A stretch of 64,000 bases of DNA from Phycisphaerae bacterium (GTDB taxonomy: Bacteria > Planctomycetota > Phycisphaerae > Phycisphaerales > SM1A02): positions 1-64,000 of the forward strand of contig PBAX01000001.1 in the NCBI GenBank assembly GCA_002716385.1. Direction: 5' to 3'. Below the pieces are notes generated by a model, which worked only from the letters and a program-made list of their open reading frames with translations, was not told the DNA's origin and did no database searches. Positions 8,430-15,910 of the stretch are shown in pieces. The position numbers were made by a program, and so were the translations under genes. Numbering within the stretch: position 1 is the stretch's first letter; every line of letters starts with the position of its first letter.

Positions 8430-8663
8430 ATGGGATGTTTCCCAAGTTTAAGGCTCTCGAAATCAAATGTGACTAAATTATCTGTGGACGCTGGTGATCA
8501 TCAAATCAAGGTCTACTACTGGCATTTTGTTTATGGTGATCGCTGTGAGAAGTCGATCGATGTTAGATTGATGGCGGGAGAGGCCTGTCACTTGAAGTAC
8601 ACGATGCCGTTGACATCCATGGACCCGGTTACATTGGACAGAGTGGAAAGCCAGATTGAATAG
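8430..8663 (+). CDS. Small hypothetical protein, possibly a truncated domain
   Basis: The frame is open from 8316, but the ATG at 8430 avoids overlap with the divergent gene and gives 77 residues. The sequence after residue 14 (LSVDAGDHQIKVYY, then KSIDVRLMAGEACHLKYTMPL) looks like the second half of a small beta-sandwich domain. In such domains a GxHxIxVxY strand precedes a charged turn and a GexxxLxYxxPL strand. The expected first half, an oligomerisation or PEGA-like hairpin, is not visible upstream, so this may be a gene remnant. It lies 9 bases before the next gene. Confidence 0.35.
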   Translation: MGCFPSLRLSKSNVTKLSVDAGDHQIKVYYWHFVYGDRCEKSIDVRLMAGEACHLKYTMPLTSMDPVTLDRVESQIE

Positions 8664-8672
8664 AAGGCTCAG

Positions 8673-9341
8673 ATGAATACGTTCAAATCAATAGTATCCT
8701 CCGGATTCATCTTCCTCGTATGTCTAATGGGCAGTGGCCTCTTGTTCGCAGCCAGCCTGTTACTTGGCGTCTTGCCAACCATACCATTCACTCCTGAAGA
8801 AGATCGTGCATCAGTCAATGCGCTGATCTGTCCTATCATGAACAGGCCTGTCAAGGATGCCGAGGGGGCCGCCAAGGAAGGTCTAGGTAGTGAAGAGCTG
8901 CAGATTGCCGTCGAAAATCTGCTGTCCGATTCATCCATGCTCTTCGAATTCTACGTCGTCGTTGTCTGGATATTCGCTGTTGTGATGAGCATGCTCTTCA
9001 GTGCCATGTTGCCTCGTTGGTATCTGATATTCAATATGTTTGTCGGCCTTATAGTCTTGAGCTTTATAGGCAGAATCTGGAATTTATATCCGATTCCACT
9101 TTGGATGCCCATATTCGGGACAATCGGCACCTTGCTACTCATATATCCCATCTCGAGTTTCGCATCACGCAGCACCTTCTACACGGGTTATTGGAGTAGG
9201 GCAGTCAGATTCAAGCCTGGGGCATCGAAGGACAAGGCGATGGATTTCTCGGGATCCGAGGTTTACATCCTGAGAGCCTGGAGCTTTATATCCAGTTTGG
9301 CAGTGATTGCATGGATTGTCTACAACATCAGTCGTGTTTGA
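8673..9341 (+). CDS. Membrane protein of unknown function
   Basis: The 222-residue product has an N-terminal hydrophobic segment (residues 8-37) followed by a soluble loop of about 55 residues. Three closely spaced hydrophobic segments span about 93-170, and a last one lies at the C terminus (about 203-218). No known motif is seen. Base composition is more AT-rich than the flanking housekeeping genes, in keeping with other small genes between 8.3 and 10.3 kb. Its 3' end overlaps the end of the convergent RidA-like gene by 14 bases. Confidence 0.6.
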   Translation: MNTFKSIVSSGFIFLVCLMGSGLLFAASLLLGVLPTIPFTPEEDRASVNALICPIMNRPVKDAEGAAKEGLGSEELQIAVENLLSDSSMLFEFYVVVVWIFAVVMSMLFSAMLPRWYLIFNMFVGLIVLSFIGRIWNLYPIPLWMPIFGTIGTLLLIYPISSFASRSTFYTGYWSRAVRFKPGASKDKAMDFSGSEVYILRAWSFISSLAVIAWIVYNISRV

Positions 9342-9798
9342 CGACGGCAATGCATTCCACCTCGATCCGTGCGCCGAGTGCGAGTCCATTGGCGCCAAGG
9401 GCACTGCGGGCCGGATAGCGATCATTGAAGTAGGTCTTGTAGATCTCGTTGAATGCACTCCACTCGGAGATGTCGGCAAGCATCACGGTGCACTTGACGA
9501 CGTCATCCATCGATGATCCGTGCGCCTCGAGGGTCATTCGTATGTTCTCCATGGTTCGACGCGATTCCGCCTCGATGCCACCGGGCACCAGTTCGGTGGT
9601 GCCCGGCTTGATGCCCACCATGCCCGAGAGATAGAGCGTGTCGTCTACACGAACTGCTTCCGAGAACGGGAAGCCGTTGGGCAAGACCGTCCCGGGATTG
9701 AGGAACTCGACGGTCGAGACTCGGTTCGTGGTGCAGCCGAACAGGCCGGCGTTCATCATGACGAGTAGCAATGCCAATCGAAGCATAGTCGTGTCCAT
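9328..9798 (-). CDS. RidA-family protein with a lipoprotein signal
   Basis: RidA/YjgF proteins hydrolyse reactive enamine and imine intermediates and are usually cytoplasmic. The C-terminal part of about 125 residues matches the family: FSEAVRVDDTLYLSGMVGI, AESRRTMENIRMTLEAHGSSMDDVVKCTVMLADI, and the PARSALGANGLALGARIEVECIAVV block with the conserved arginine. Unusually, it begins with a hydrophobic segment ending LFGC, a lipobox, so export and lipidation are predicted. I chose ATG 9798; an upstream TTG at 9816 is also in frame. Confidence 0.82.
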   Translation of the reverse strand: MDTTMLRLALLLVMMNAGLFGCTTNRVSTVEFLNPGTVLPNGFPFSEAVRVDDTLYLSGMVGIKPGTTELVPGGIEAESRRTMENIRMTLEAHGSSMDDVVKCTVMLADISEWSAFNEIYKTYFNDRYPARSALGANGLALGARIEVECIAVVKHD

Positions 9799-9901
9799 TC
9801 TATCGGAGTTCGCCAATACATAAATCGCATGGAGTTCGTTAGATTTTCAGGAGTGATGATCTATTTGATTTCACTCAGATTACCGGCCCGGCATATGCTG
9901 C

Positions 9902-10132
9902 TTAGCGGATCATTTTAGGGCGGTCACTTTCAGACATTTTAATGAAGCATGCATTGAATCCACATGTGATAACTCCGATGAGATAGCCAACGGCCAATCC
10001 TCCTGCACAAGCGTTGAGTGATCCATATGTATCTAACGTCAGTATTCCGCAGCTCAAGATAATCAGTACAAACAAAAGAGGATTCAATATCGAGAATTGC
10101 TTGATGAAAAAATCATTAATGTTTGATGGCAT
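9902..10132 (-). CDS. Small two-helix membrane protein
   Basis: The 76-residue product has two hydrophobic segments (about residues 16-33 and 42-65) and short charged ends. No homology is recognised. It stands alone in an AT-rich stretch with free DNA on both sides (9799-9901 and 10133-10332). I see no obvious ribosome-binding site, so it is a tentative call. Confidence 0.35.
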   Translation of the reverse strand: MPSNINDFFIKQFSILNPLLFVLIILSCGILTLDTYGSLNACAGGLAVGYLIGVITCGFNACFIKMSESDRPKMIR

Positions 10133-10332
10133 ATAGCTATGCCTCCTATCAGTAGGTGATCATTATATTTCTCAACGCTTTTCGGCTGTTATGGATTCCT
10201 GCGGATCATACTTGAAACCTAGGCGTATTGATCGCGGTCATAATCAGAACAGCTTTCTCGTAAATGATCGAATGTATAGACTCGCCCGAATGATCATGAA
10301 TGCGAAAATAAAGCCAATAAGTGATGATTCGA

Positions 10333-10848
10333 TCAGGGTCCTAGTGTCTTTCCTATCAAGAGCAGTAAAAAGATCAATATGACGACACCAAATGGCGCGA
10401 ACAGTCCAATAGCTAGCATGTATGCACCGGCCTTTTTGAGTTTCACGATTGCCGGCGAGGTCTCTTCGCTGATTCGGCACACGTGGGCGAGAAGCCCGAG
10501 CGGGAGCTGTGCAGCAACCCATGTAAGAGGCGGGTATACAGCGATGAATTTGAAGGCCCATTCCGAATTAAGCCTGGAATCAAACAGCCACACGATGCCG
10601 CCAATTATTGATGCTGCATTGAGCAGGCCCAATGCAAGCGAGCTGACTGACAAGACGAATCCGATTTTCGCAGGGCGTGACGAGCAGCTTCGCCAGGCAG
10701 CTTTCAGCTTCATTCTCGTCTTCTGAACTTTAAACTGGCCGCACTCCGGGCAGGGGGCCTTGGGTTGCAGCCCATGCCTTGAATAGCCGCAGACGCACAG
10801 AGCCTCGTCCGATTCAGGCATGTCTTCATGTCCATGCGTATCAGACAT
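10333..10848 (-). CDS. Zinc-ribbon membrane protein of unknown function
   Basis: The 171-residue product starts with a short acidic segment. A CxCGYxxHGL...CPECG zinc-ribbon-like motif follows at about residues 18-37. Two or three hydrophobic segments then occupy about residues 62-92, 103-120 and 140-168. Short zinc ribbons fused to membrane helices are common among uncharacterised planctomycete proteins. The substrate and role cannot be read from the sequence. Confidence 0.62.
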   Translation of the reverse strand: MSDTHGHEDMPESDEALCVCGYSRHGLQPKAPCPECGQFKVQKTRMKLKAAWRSCSSRPAKIGFVLSVSSLALGLLNAASIIGGIVWLFDSRLNSEWAFKFIAVYPPLTWVAAQLPLGLLAHVCRISEETSPAIVKLKKAGAYMLAIGLFAPFGVVILIFLLLLIGKTLGP

Positions 10849-10892
10849 CTGCCGCTTGTCCCCGTCTATGACTGACTAGTCATCAGTTGTGG

Positions 10893-11903
10893 CTACTCGG
10901 GCGATCCAGCCAGTGGCTTGATGGTCATCTTGACCTCGGGATGCGGGTTGTCGCCGACCGTGGCCTTCACGACCTGCCCGGTTCCATCTCTACAAAGCAC
11001 TGTGAAGTAGGCGACCGGTTTGCTTTCAACCCGCCGTTCCTTGTCGCTGGTGCTGAGATAGACGACCGCGATCAACTGACATTCCCCGCTTTCAAGCTGA
11101 TCGATGGTCTCGGCATCCGCTTCGACCGTCACGTTCTGAAGAAACTGGTCTGGGAGGTCCACGGCATATTCGCCGAAGTCCTGAGCGGCGGAGTTCAATT
11201 GAATGCGTGCTCTTTCCACCTGAATAGATTTCGCTCGTGACAGAAGTCTGAACGTGACTTCGACGATTGGAGGATCGAATGAGACATCTTCGAACGTACC
11301 CAGTTCAGTTGGAAGCTGGACCGTTCCATCGAGTGTGTGCAGCCCGGGTTCGAGTCTCTGGATTTCATCCGGTGGGATCACGACGTCGAGAACCAGCGGC
11401 TGCGGAAGTCGATTGGCTTCGCTGGCTGGCAAGGTGATGTCGACATCCTGACTGACCTGGACATTCTCGACAGTGGAGGTGTCCGGCAACTTGGCTCGGA
11501 CACTGGCTGTTCTCGTGACAAGTTGTGTGACGTCGATCTCCACTGAGCGAGGATCGGTCGAGAGGATGGTCGCGCCAGTTTCCCGAACATCATCGATTGC
11601 CATGATCTTCGAGGCCAGATCATCGATCTGATGCTTGCCGTCCCGAGCCGTCGCCGGAAGCAGGATGGGGTCTCTCAGCCGACGCTGCATTCTCTGGATG
11701 GCCTTTGGTGGACCATCGATCTCCAGTTCGAGCCCATGAGTCCCCGGGTTCACCAGAAAGAGCCCTTCGCCCGGCACTTCGAACTTCACCGTGCCCGGGA
11801 AGGTGCTGCTTTCATGGGTCCTGTCCTCTGCCAGTACCCAGATCAGCACAGTCACGATTGTGACCAGAAGAAGCGTCGGAATGTCGATTGTGCGCCGTTT
11901 CAT
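10893..11903 (-). CDS. YbbR-domain protein, probable CdaR-type partner of the diadenylate cyclase
   Basis: The 336-residue product has one N-terminal membrane helix (about residues 9-26) followed by an extracytoplasmic region of repeated beta-rich units. Those units resemble YbbR domains, for example the segments ending in DPRSVEIDV and PPIVEVTFRLL. CdaR proteins bind and modulate CdaA. The gene starts three bases after the cdaA stop, the usual cdaA-cdaR arrangement. The match in topology and context is good, but individual YbbR repeats are divergent. Confidence 0.8.
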   Translation of the reverse strand: MKRRTIDIPTLLLVTIVTVLIWVLAEDRTHESSTFPGTVKFEVPGEGLFLVNPGTHGLELEIDGPPKAIQRMQRRLRDPILLPATARDGKHQIDDLASKIMAIDDVRETGATILSTDPRSVEIDVTQLVTRTASVRAKLPDTSTVENVQVSQDVDITLPASEANRLPQPLVLDVVIPPDEIQRLEPGLHTLDGTVQLPTELGTFEDVSFDPPIVEVTFRLLSRAKSIQVERARIQLNSAAQDFGEYAVDLPDQFLQNVTVEADAETIDQLESGECQLIAVVYLSTSDKERRVESKPVAYFTVLCRDGTGQVVKATVGDNPHPEVKMTIKPLAGSPE

Positions 11904-11906
11904 GAG

Positions 11907-12770
11907 TCAGGACCCCTCGGCCTTGTCTGGTGACCTTGTCGAGGTGGTTTCCTCCCGAGGTGCGGTGGGGACTTGCTCGGCCTGTGGAGCTTCCTCCACT
12001 TCAAGGATCTGCGTCAGTACAGCGGTGAGCCGTTCGCGTGGAATCGGACTCTGGAGTTGTCCCTCGATCGCGATGGAGACCACGCCAGTCTCCTCACTCA
12101 CGATGACAACCACGCAATCGCTTTCATTGGAGAGTCCAACGGCCGCTCGATGGCGGGATCCATATCGAGCAGGAAGGCTGCCTTCTTCGGCAAGCGGAAA
12201 CTGGACGCCAGCGGCGAGGATGCGGGTATCCCTGAGTACAACCCCCAGATCATGCAATGGATTGTTGGGCCAGAAGATGGATTGGAGAAGCCGCGAGCTC
12301 AGCTTCGCATCGAGCATCTGTCCACCTTCGACCAGACCGCCAAGCCGGACGCTCCGCTCGATCGCGATCAGTGCTCCGAACTGGTTCTTTGAGAGGAAAT
12401 CAATGGCCTCACTGATGCATTCCACGAATTCATGGCGTGGTTCACGGTTCGATCTCAGGAATCTGGTCTGGCCGATTCGGATGGCGGCCTGTCTCAGTTC
12501 GGGCTGGAAGATGACGATCAGGAGAAAAGCCACGTAGCTGATGACATATTGGAAGATCACCTGGAGGCGGCCAAATGACTCCGTGCTTCTCCAGAAGAGC
12601 ATCAGGGCCAGAAACAGGCCGAAGAAGATGCCGATTCCCTTGATGACGCCAGCGCCCCGCGTGCCCCTCAGAAAGCGGAAAACCACATAGATGAACAGCC
12701 ATATCAGCCCGAGCTCGATGGCGATTTCCCATTTGGGATAGTTGTCGAAGGTGGAAAAGAATTCCGTCAT
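11907..12770 (-). CDS. cdaA: Diadenylate cyclase CdaA, with a variant active-site motif
   Basis: CdaA makes cyclic di-AMP from two ATP at the membrane. The 287-residue product has three N-terminal membrane helices (about residues 16-105) and then a DAC domain. Conserved elements include FGALIAIER, IFWPNNPLHD, the RHRAA nucleotide-binding motif and SEETGVVSIA. The usual DGA motif after PLH reads D-L-G: the catalytic Asp is kept, but Gly is Leu and Ala is Gly. A Pro/Glu/Thr-rich tail follows. The downstream ybbR-like gene supports the assignment. Confidence 0.9.
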   Translation of the reverse strand: MTEFFSTFDNYPKWEIAIELGLIWLFIYVVFRFLRGTRGAGVIKGIGIFFGLFLALMLFWRSTESFGRLQVIFQYVISYVAFLLIVIFQPELRQAAIRIGQTRFLRSNREPRHEFVECISEAIDFLSKNQFGALIAIERSVRLGGLVEGGQMLDAKLSSRLLQSIFWPNNPLHDLGVVLRDTRILAAGVQFPLAEEGSLPARYGSRHRAAVGLSNESDCVVVIVSEETGVVSIAIEGQLQSPIPRERLTAVLTQILEVEEAPQAEQVPTAPREETTSTRSPDKAEGS

Positions 12771-12872
12771 GGCAGAGCAGGACTCCCGGTTGCTCGTATC
12801 AGAAGTATACCCATCGGCAGAATTGGCATCTCCAGACGTGCAGTTCCTGCCATGAAGTCGTAGGATCTTGGG

Positions 12873-13385
12873 ATGATTGATGGACGCTATCCCGTAACTC
12901 GTTCCAGTGGCCGCTGTGCGGCACGTGATATCGAGCTTCTTCCAGGTACCTCCTGTGTGGCCACGCTCTGCCAGGATGGTGAAGAAGGGCTCAAGCGGTT
13001 GGATTATTCAACCGAGGCCTGGGATGAGGGAACCCGTCCCGAGGGCCTCTTCAGCTTCTGGCGGACGGTTGTTCCCGAGGCGGATGCCAAGCCAAGGCAA
13101 CTGATCGATGAAACCGTGCTTCTGACCATATTCGAGCAGTTGGCGGGTGATGATCAGCCTCGGAAGGTCTCCCTGCGTTTCGTGCTGGCACTGATCCTGA
13201 TGAGAAAGCGGCTTCTTCGTTTCCTCGGGCGGATCGAAGAGGAGGGGGTCGTGGTCTGGCAGATGAGGCCGAAGGGTGCCACGCCCGAATCACCGCCGAT
13301 CGAGGTCGTCGATCCGGGGCTTGGTGATGACGACGTGATGTCTCTGAGTGAGCAGCTTTCAGAGGTTCTGGAAACCGATCTGTAG
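12873..13385 (+). CDS. Hypothetical protein, first gene of an envelope-linked trio
   Basis: The 170-residue soluble product opens with a GRCAARDIELLPG segment and continues with LDYSTEAWDEG and EGLFSFWRTVVP. An alpha-helical stretch follows (about residues 78-122, DETVLLTIFEQL and RFVLALILMRKRLLRFLG), and an acidic end. It has no predicted signal or membrane helix. I do not recognise a named family. Its stop is two bases before the lipoprotein ATG at 13388, so the two are almost certainly cotranscribed. Confidence 0.6.
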   Translation: MIDGRYPVTRSSGRCAARDIELLPGTSCVATLCQDGEEGLKRLDYSTEAWDEGTRPEGLFSFWRTVVPEADAKPRQLIDETVLLTIFEQLAGDDQPRKVSLRFVLALILMRKRLLRFLGRIEEEGVVVWQMRPKGATPESPPIEVVDPGLGDDDVMSLSEQLSEVLETDL

Positions 13386-13387
13386 CC

Positions 13388-14290
13388 ATGCGTGCATTCC
13401 TGCTTTTCACGGTCATTCTGATTTCAGGTTGCATGGAATCCCATCGATCAGAAGAACGTTCTGGAGGAGTGGCTGCGCCCTCGACCGATGCCATGGCAGC
13501 CCGTGCGGAGCGATTGCAGCGTCTTCATGGCTGGGGCGTAATCGAGCTCAGATGGACGGATGATGCGGGCGAACATCTTGAGCAGGGGGATCTGGAATTC
13601 TGGATAGACGGCCCCGATCGTCTGGCGGTTCGCATCTCAAAATTGGGTGACACCTACATTTGGCTGGGCATGAACACGCAGGAGGCCTGGGTATTCGACC
13701 TTTCCCGGCAGCCGACCCGGCTGCTTCGGGAGTCGATCGAACGCCTCCAGAAATCCGGACTTGATGATGATCCATGGCTGACCATCCTTGAGATGATCCA
13801 GTTGATGAAGGTGGGTCTGGGCGCAGTTCCACCACCTCCTTCCGAGGATCTCGTTTCCGCGAGAATGAGTGGCGACACCATGGCCACATACGACTGGCGG
13901 GTTGCCGCTCCTGATTCCAGATCGTCGAAGCGATCCCTTCGAATGACCGTCAACACGATCGATTGGCAGCCATTGGCTGCCGAGATTCGCGATATCGATG
14001 GCAGCAGGGGCCTGATTCTGAGTTCGCCATCGGCCAAGACAAAGCGTATCGAGATTCCAGATGTTTCTTCGTTGGCGTGGCCTATTGTTTCACGTGTCAT
14101 CGATGTCCAGCCATTGGAGGATCCCGGAACTGTCGCCAAATTCGCATTCGAGGGAATCACAGCGACGCTTCAGGGCCAGCCGATCGATCGCATCTTTGAT
14201 GTGGACATCCTTCGAACAGCCTTTCGCCCGGAGTTCGAAGGTTCCATTCTGGAGATGAGTGGTGAAGAATCCGCTTCCGTCGGGCCTTGA
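13388..14290 (+). CDS. Lipoprotein of unknown function, possibly LolA/LppX-like
   Basis: The 300-residue product starts with a signal peptide ending ISGC, a lipobox that predicts lipidation at about Cys15. The mature part has alternating beta segments such as GVIELRWTDDAGE, GDLEFWIDGPDRLAVRI, DTYIWLGMNTQEAWVFDL and SLRMTVNTIDWQPLAAEIRD. This pattern is seen in outer-membrane lipoprotein carrier-like folds, so a LolA-like role is a reasonable but unproven guess. It overlaps the next gene by about 30 bases. Confidence 0.6.
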   Translation: MRAFLLFTVILISGCMESHRSEERSGGVAAPSTDAMAARAERLQRLHGWGVIELRWTDDAGEHLEQGDLEFWIDGPDRLAVRISKLGDTYIWLGMNTQEAWVFDLSRQPTRLLRESIERLQKSGLDDDPWLTILEMIQLMKVGLGAVPPPPSEDLVSARMSGDTMATYDWRVAAPDSRSSKRSLRMTVNTIDWQPLAAEIRDIDGSRGLILSSPSAKTKRIEIPDVSSLAWPIVSRVIDVQPLEDPGTVAKFAFEGITATLQGQPIDRIFDVDILRTAFRPEFEGSILEMSGEESASVGP

Positions 14291-15770
14291 ACGGCTTGTC
14301 GTCATTCTTGTCGTCCTCGTGCTCGGTCTTCAGACATCCGCTGATGATCTGAAAGTGGCCGGTAGTCATGAACACGCCTGGTTCCTGATTCCATCTCCGG
14401 AAACAGAAACGGAGGGATATCCCTGGAGCTTGAGCCATTCGGGATCGCAGGAAAATCCACCTGTCCATCGTTCCATCAGACGTTTCAAGGATCAGCCGAC
14501 TTCTCTGGCAGCCTTGAAGGACTCGGTCTGGTTCACATTGCCCTCCAGCGAGGGGCAGGCCCATCTAATACCCGTCCGTGTTCTTCAGATGGAATGGAAC
14601 AGCAGCCTCGAGAGATATCTGCCCACTCCTCGAAGCGGGATGACCCTTCTTCCAAGCATCCAGACGGATGTCGATGATCCGGGGATACCCGAGTCCATGG
14701 TGGCGACCACGATTGGCCCCGTGGTGTTCCTCAAACATCAATCCGGGCAGAGGAGTCTCCAGGCATTGAGGCGTGGACATTGGCAGGTAATCGAACTGCC
14801 ATCGGATGTTTGTGAGAATGAGGTGGTGTTGGCATGTCCTGACGATCGGATCACGCTCTTTAGGGAACAGGATGATGGTTTGCTGATACAGGTCTGGACC
14901 GGCGAGGACTGGTCTGCGGCCCGTTTTCAGGAAGGACTTTCACGCCCGATACATTCGGCACCAATTGGTGATCGTCTACTGATGGCCTCCGAAGCCTCGC
15001 CTGACATGATGAAACTGGACTTTCTTCAGACAGATGGCCTCGCCAGATTGTCCGAGTTGCCGATTCCGGAGGGTGGCTGTTCCTTGTTGGCCCGTGGTGA
15101 TAAAGCCATGCTGGTCCGGCATGTTGATCATCTTGAAATCAGTCAACTGGATCTGCTGGATGGCACTCAATCACCTTGGGTGAAGCTGCCGGAAGGATCG
15201 GTTCTGGGGGTGAGCACCTGGTCCCTGCTGGTGTCAATACTGCTCTCCGGTCTGGTTCTGGTGATCATCCTAAGGGGAGGACAGACGAACGAGGCATCGT
15301 GGCCGCAAGGCTCGAGTCCATTGGCCCCCTTTGGAAGATTGATTGCGCTGGCCGTTGATGCTGTCCCGGGGCTCATCGTGACCATTGGCTGGTTGGGTGC
15401 CAAGCCCAGAATCATCCTCGATGCCTTCTCCTTCTCTCTGTCCGCGGAGGACTGGTTGAGCTATGGAACACTTGTTGTGATCACCTGTCTCTGGTGTCTC
15501 ATTTGGGAGATGGCAGTCCGCTCCTCGCCGGGTAAAATGTTGATGCGAGGCTACTTGGGTAATCTTGACGGGAGCCGACCTTCGGTCGGTCGTCTGTGTC
15601 TTAGATCCTGTTTCAAGTGCATCATGCTGCTGTTTCCGATTCTCATGGTCACGGCCTTGAGACCACCATCCCTCCAGAGTCTGGGTGATCAGTTTTCCGG
15701 AATCCTTGTTCTGGAACGCATCCCAAGCAAGTCCGATCAGGATTCGCAGGATGGGGACAAGGAGGGTTGA
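14259..15770 (+). CDS. Exported protein with a C-terminal RDD membrane domain
   Basis: The 503-residue product begins with a GTG at 14259; a second GTG follows directly at 14262 with better spacing from GGAG. An N-terminal hydrophobic signal is followed by about 290 residues of beta-rich extracytoplasmic sequence (residues 30-320) and a membrane helix near residue 325. A C-terminal RDD-type domain has FGRLIALAVDAVPGL, three hydrophobic segments and the SSPGKMLMRGYLGNLDG element. RDD domains are linked to ion homeostasis or unknown transport. It follows the lipoprotein gene with an overlap and precedes a terminator-like hairpin. Confidence 0.68.
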   Translation: MVKNPLPSGLERLVVILVVLVLGLQTSADDLKVAGSHEHAWFLIPSPETETEGYPWSLSHSGSQENPPVHRSIRRFKDQPTSLAALKDSVWFTLPSSEGQAHLIPVRVLQMEWNSSLERYLPTPRSGMTLLPSIQTDVDDPGIPESMVATTIGPVVFLKHQSGQRSLQALRRGHWQVIELPSDVCENEVVLACPDDRITLFREQDDGLLIQVWTGEDWSAARFQEGLSRPIHSAPIGDRLLMASEASPDMMKLDFLQTDGLARLSELPIPEGGCSLLARGDKAMLVRHVDHLEISQLDLLDGTQSPWVKLPEGSVLGVSTWSLLVSILLSGLVLVIILRGGQTNEASWPQGSSPLAPFGRLIALAVDAVPGLIVTIGWLGAKPRIILDAFSFSLSAEDWLSYGTLVVITCLWCLIWEMAVRSSPGKMLMRGYLGNLDGSRPSVGRLCLRSCFKCIMLLFPILMVTALRPPSLQSLGDQFSGILVLERIPSKSDQDSQDGDKEG

Positions 15771-15789
15771 TCGTGGGCAGATCGGGTCT

Positions 15790-15823
15790 AAAGGGGCTCT
15801 CTCAGGCCTGCTGAGGGGCCTTT
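15790..15823 (+). terminator. Probable terminator after the RDD gene
   Basis: An interrupted hairpin pairs AAAGG at 15790-15794 with CCTTT at 15819-15823 and CTCAG with CTGAG near the loop, with G-T pairs between. It lies 20 bases after the RDD gene stop and before the TPR gene. There is only a TTT tail, so it is a moderate candidate. Confidence 0.45.
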
Positions 15824-15910
15824 GCTCATGGAATTCACGCTGCACCGCCGATAGAACGAAACGGCAGTGAACGGAGTCACTGTAATTCCATAACCCCAAA
15901 CAGGCTCAGG

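Noticed and set aside
10191-10561. Short open frames on both strands between the small membrane protein and the zinc-ribbon gene
   Set aside because: They have no start context, unnatural composition and overlap the 3' end of the better-supported gene at 10333-10848. A frameshifted extension of that gene was considered because of a hydrophobic stretch, but it cannot be shown.
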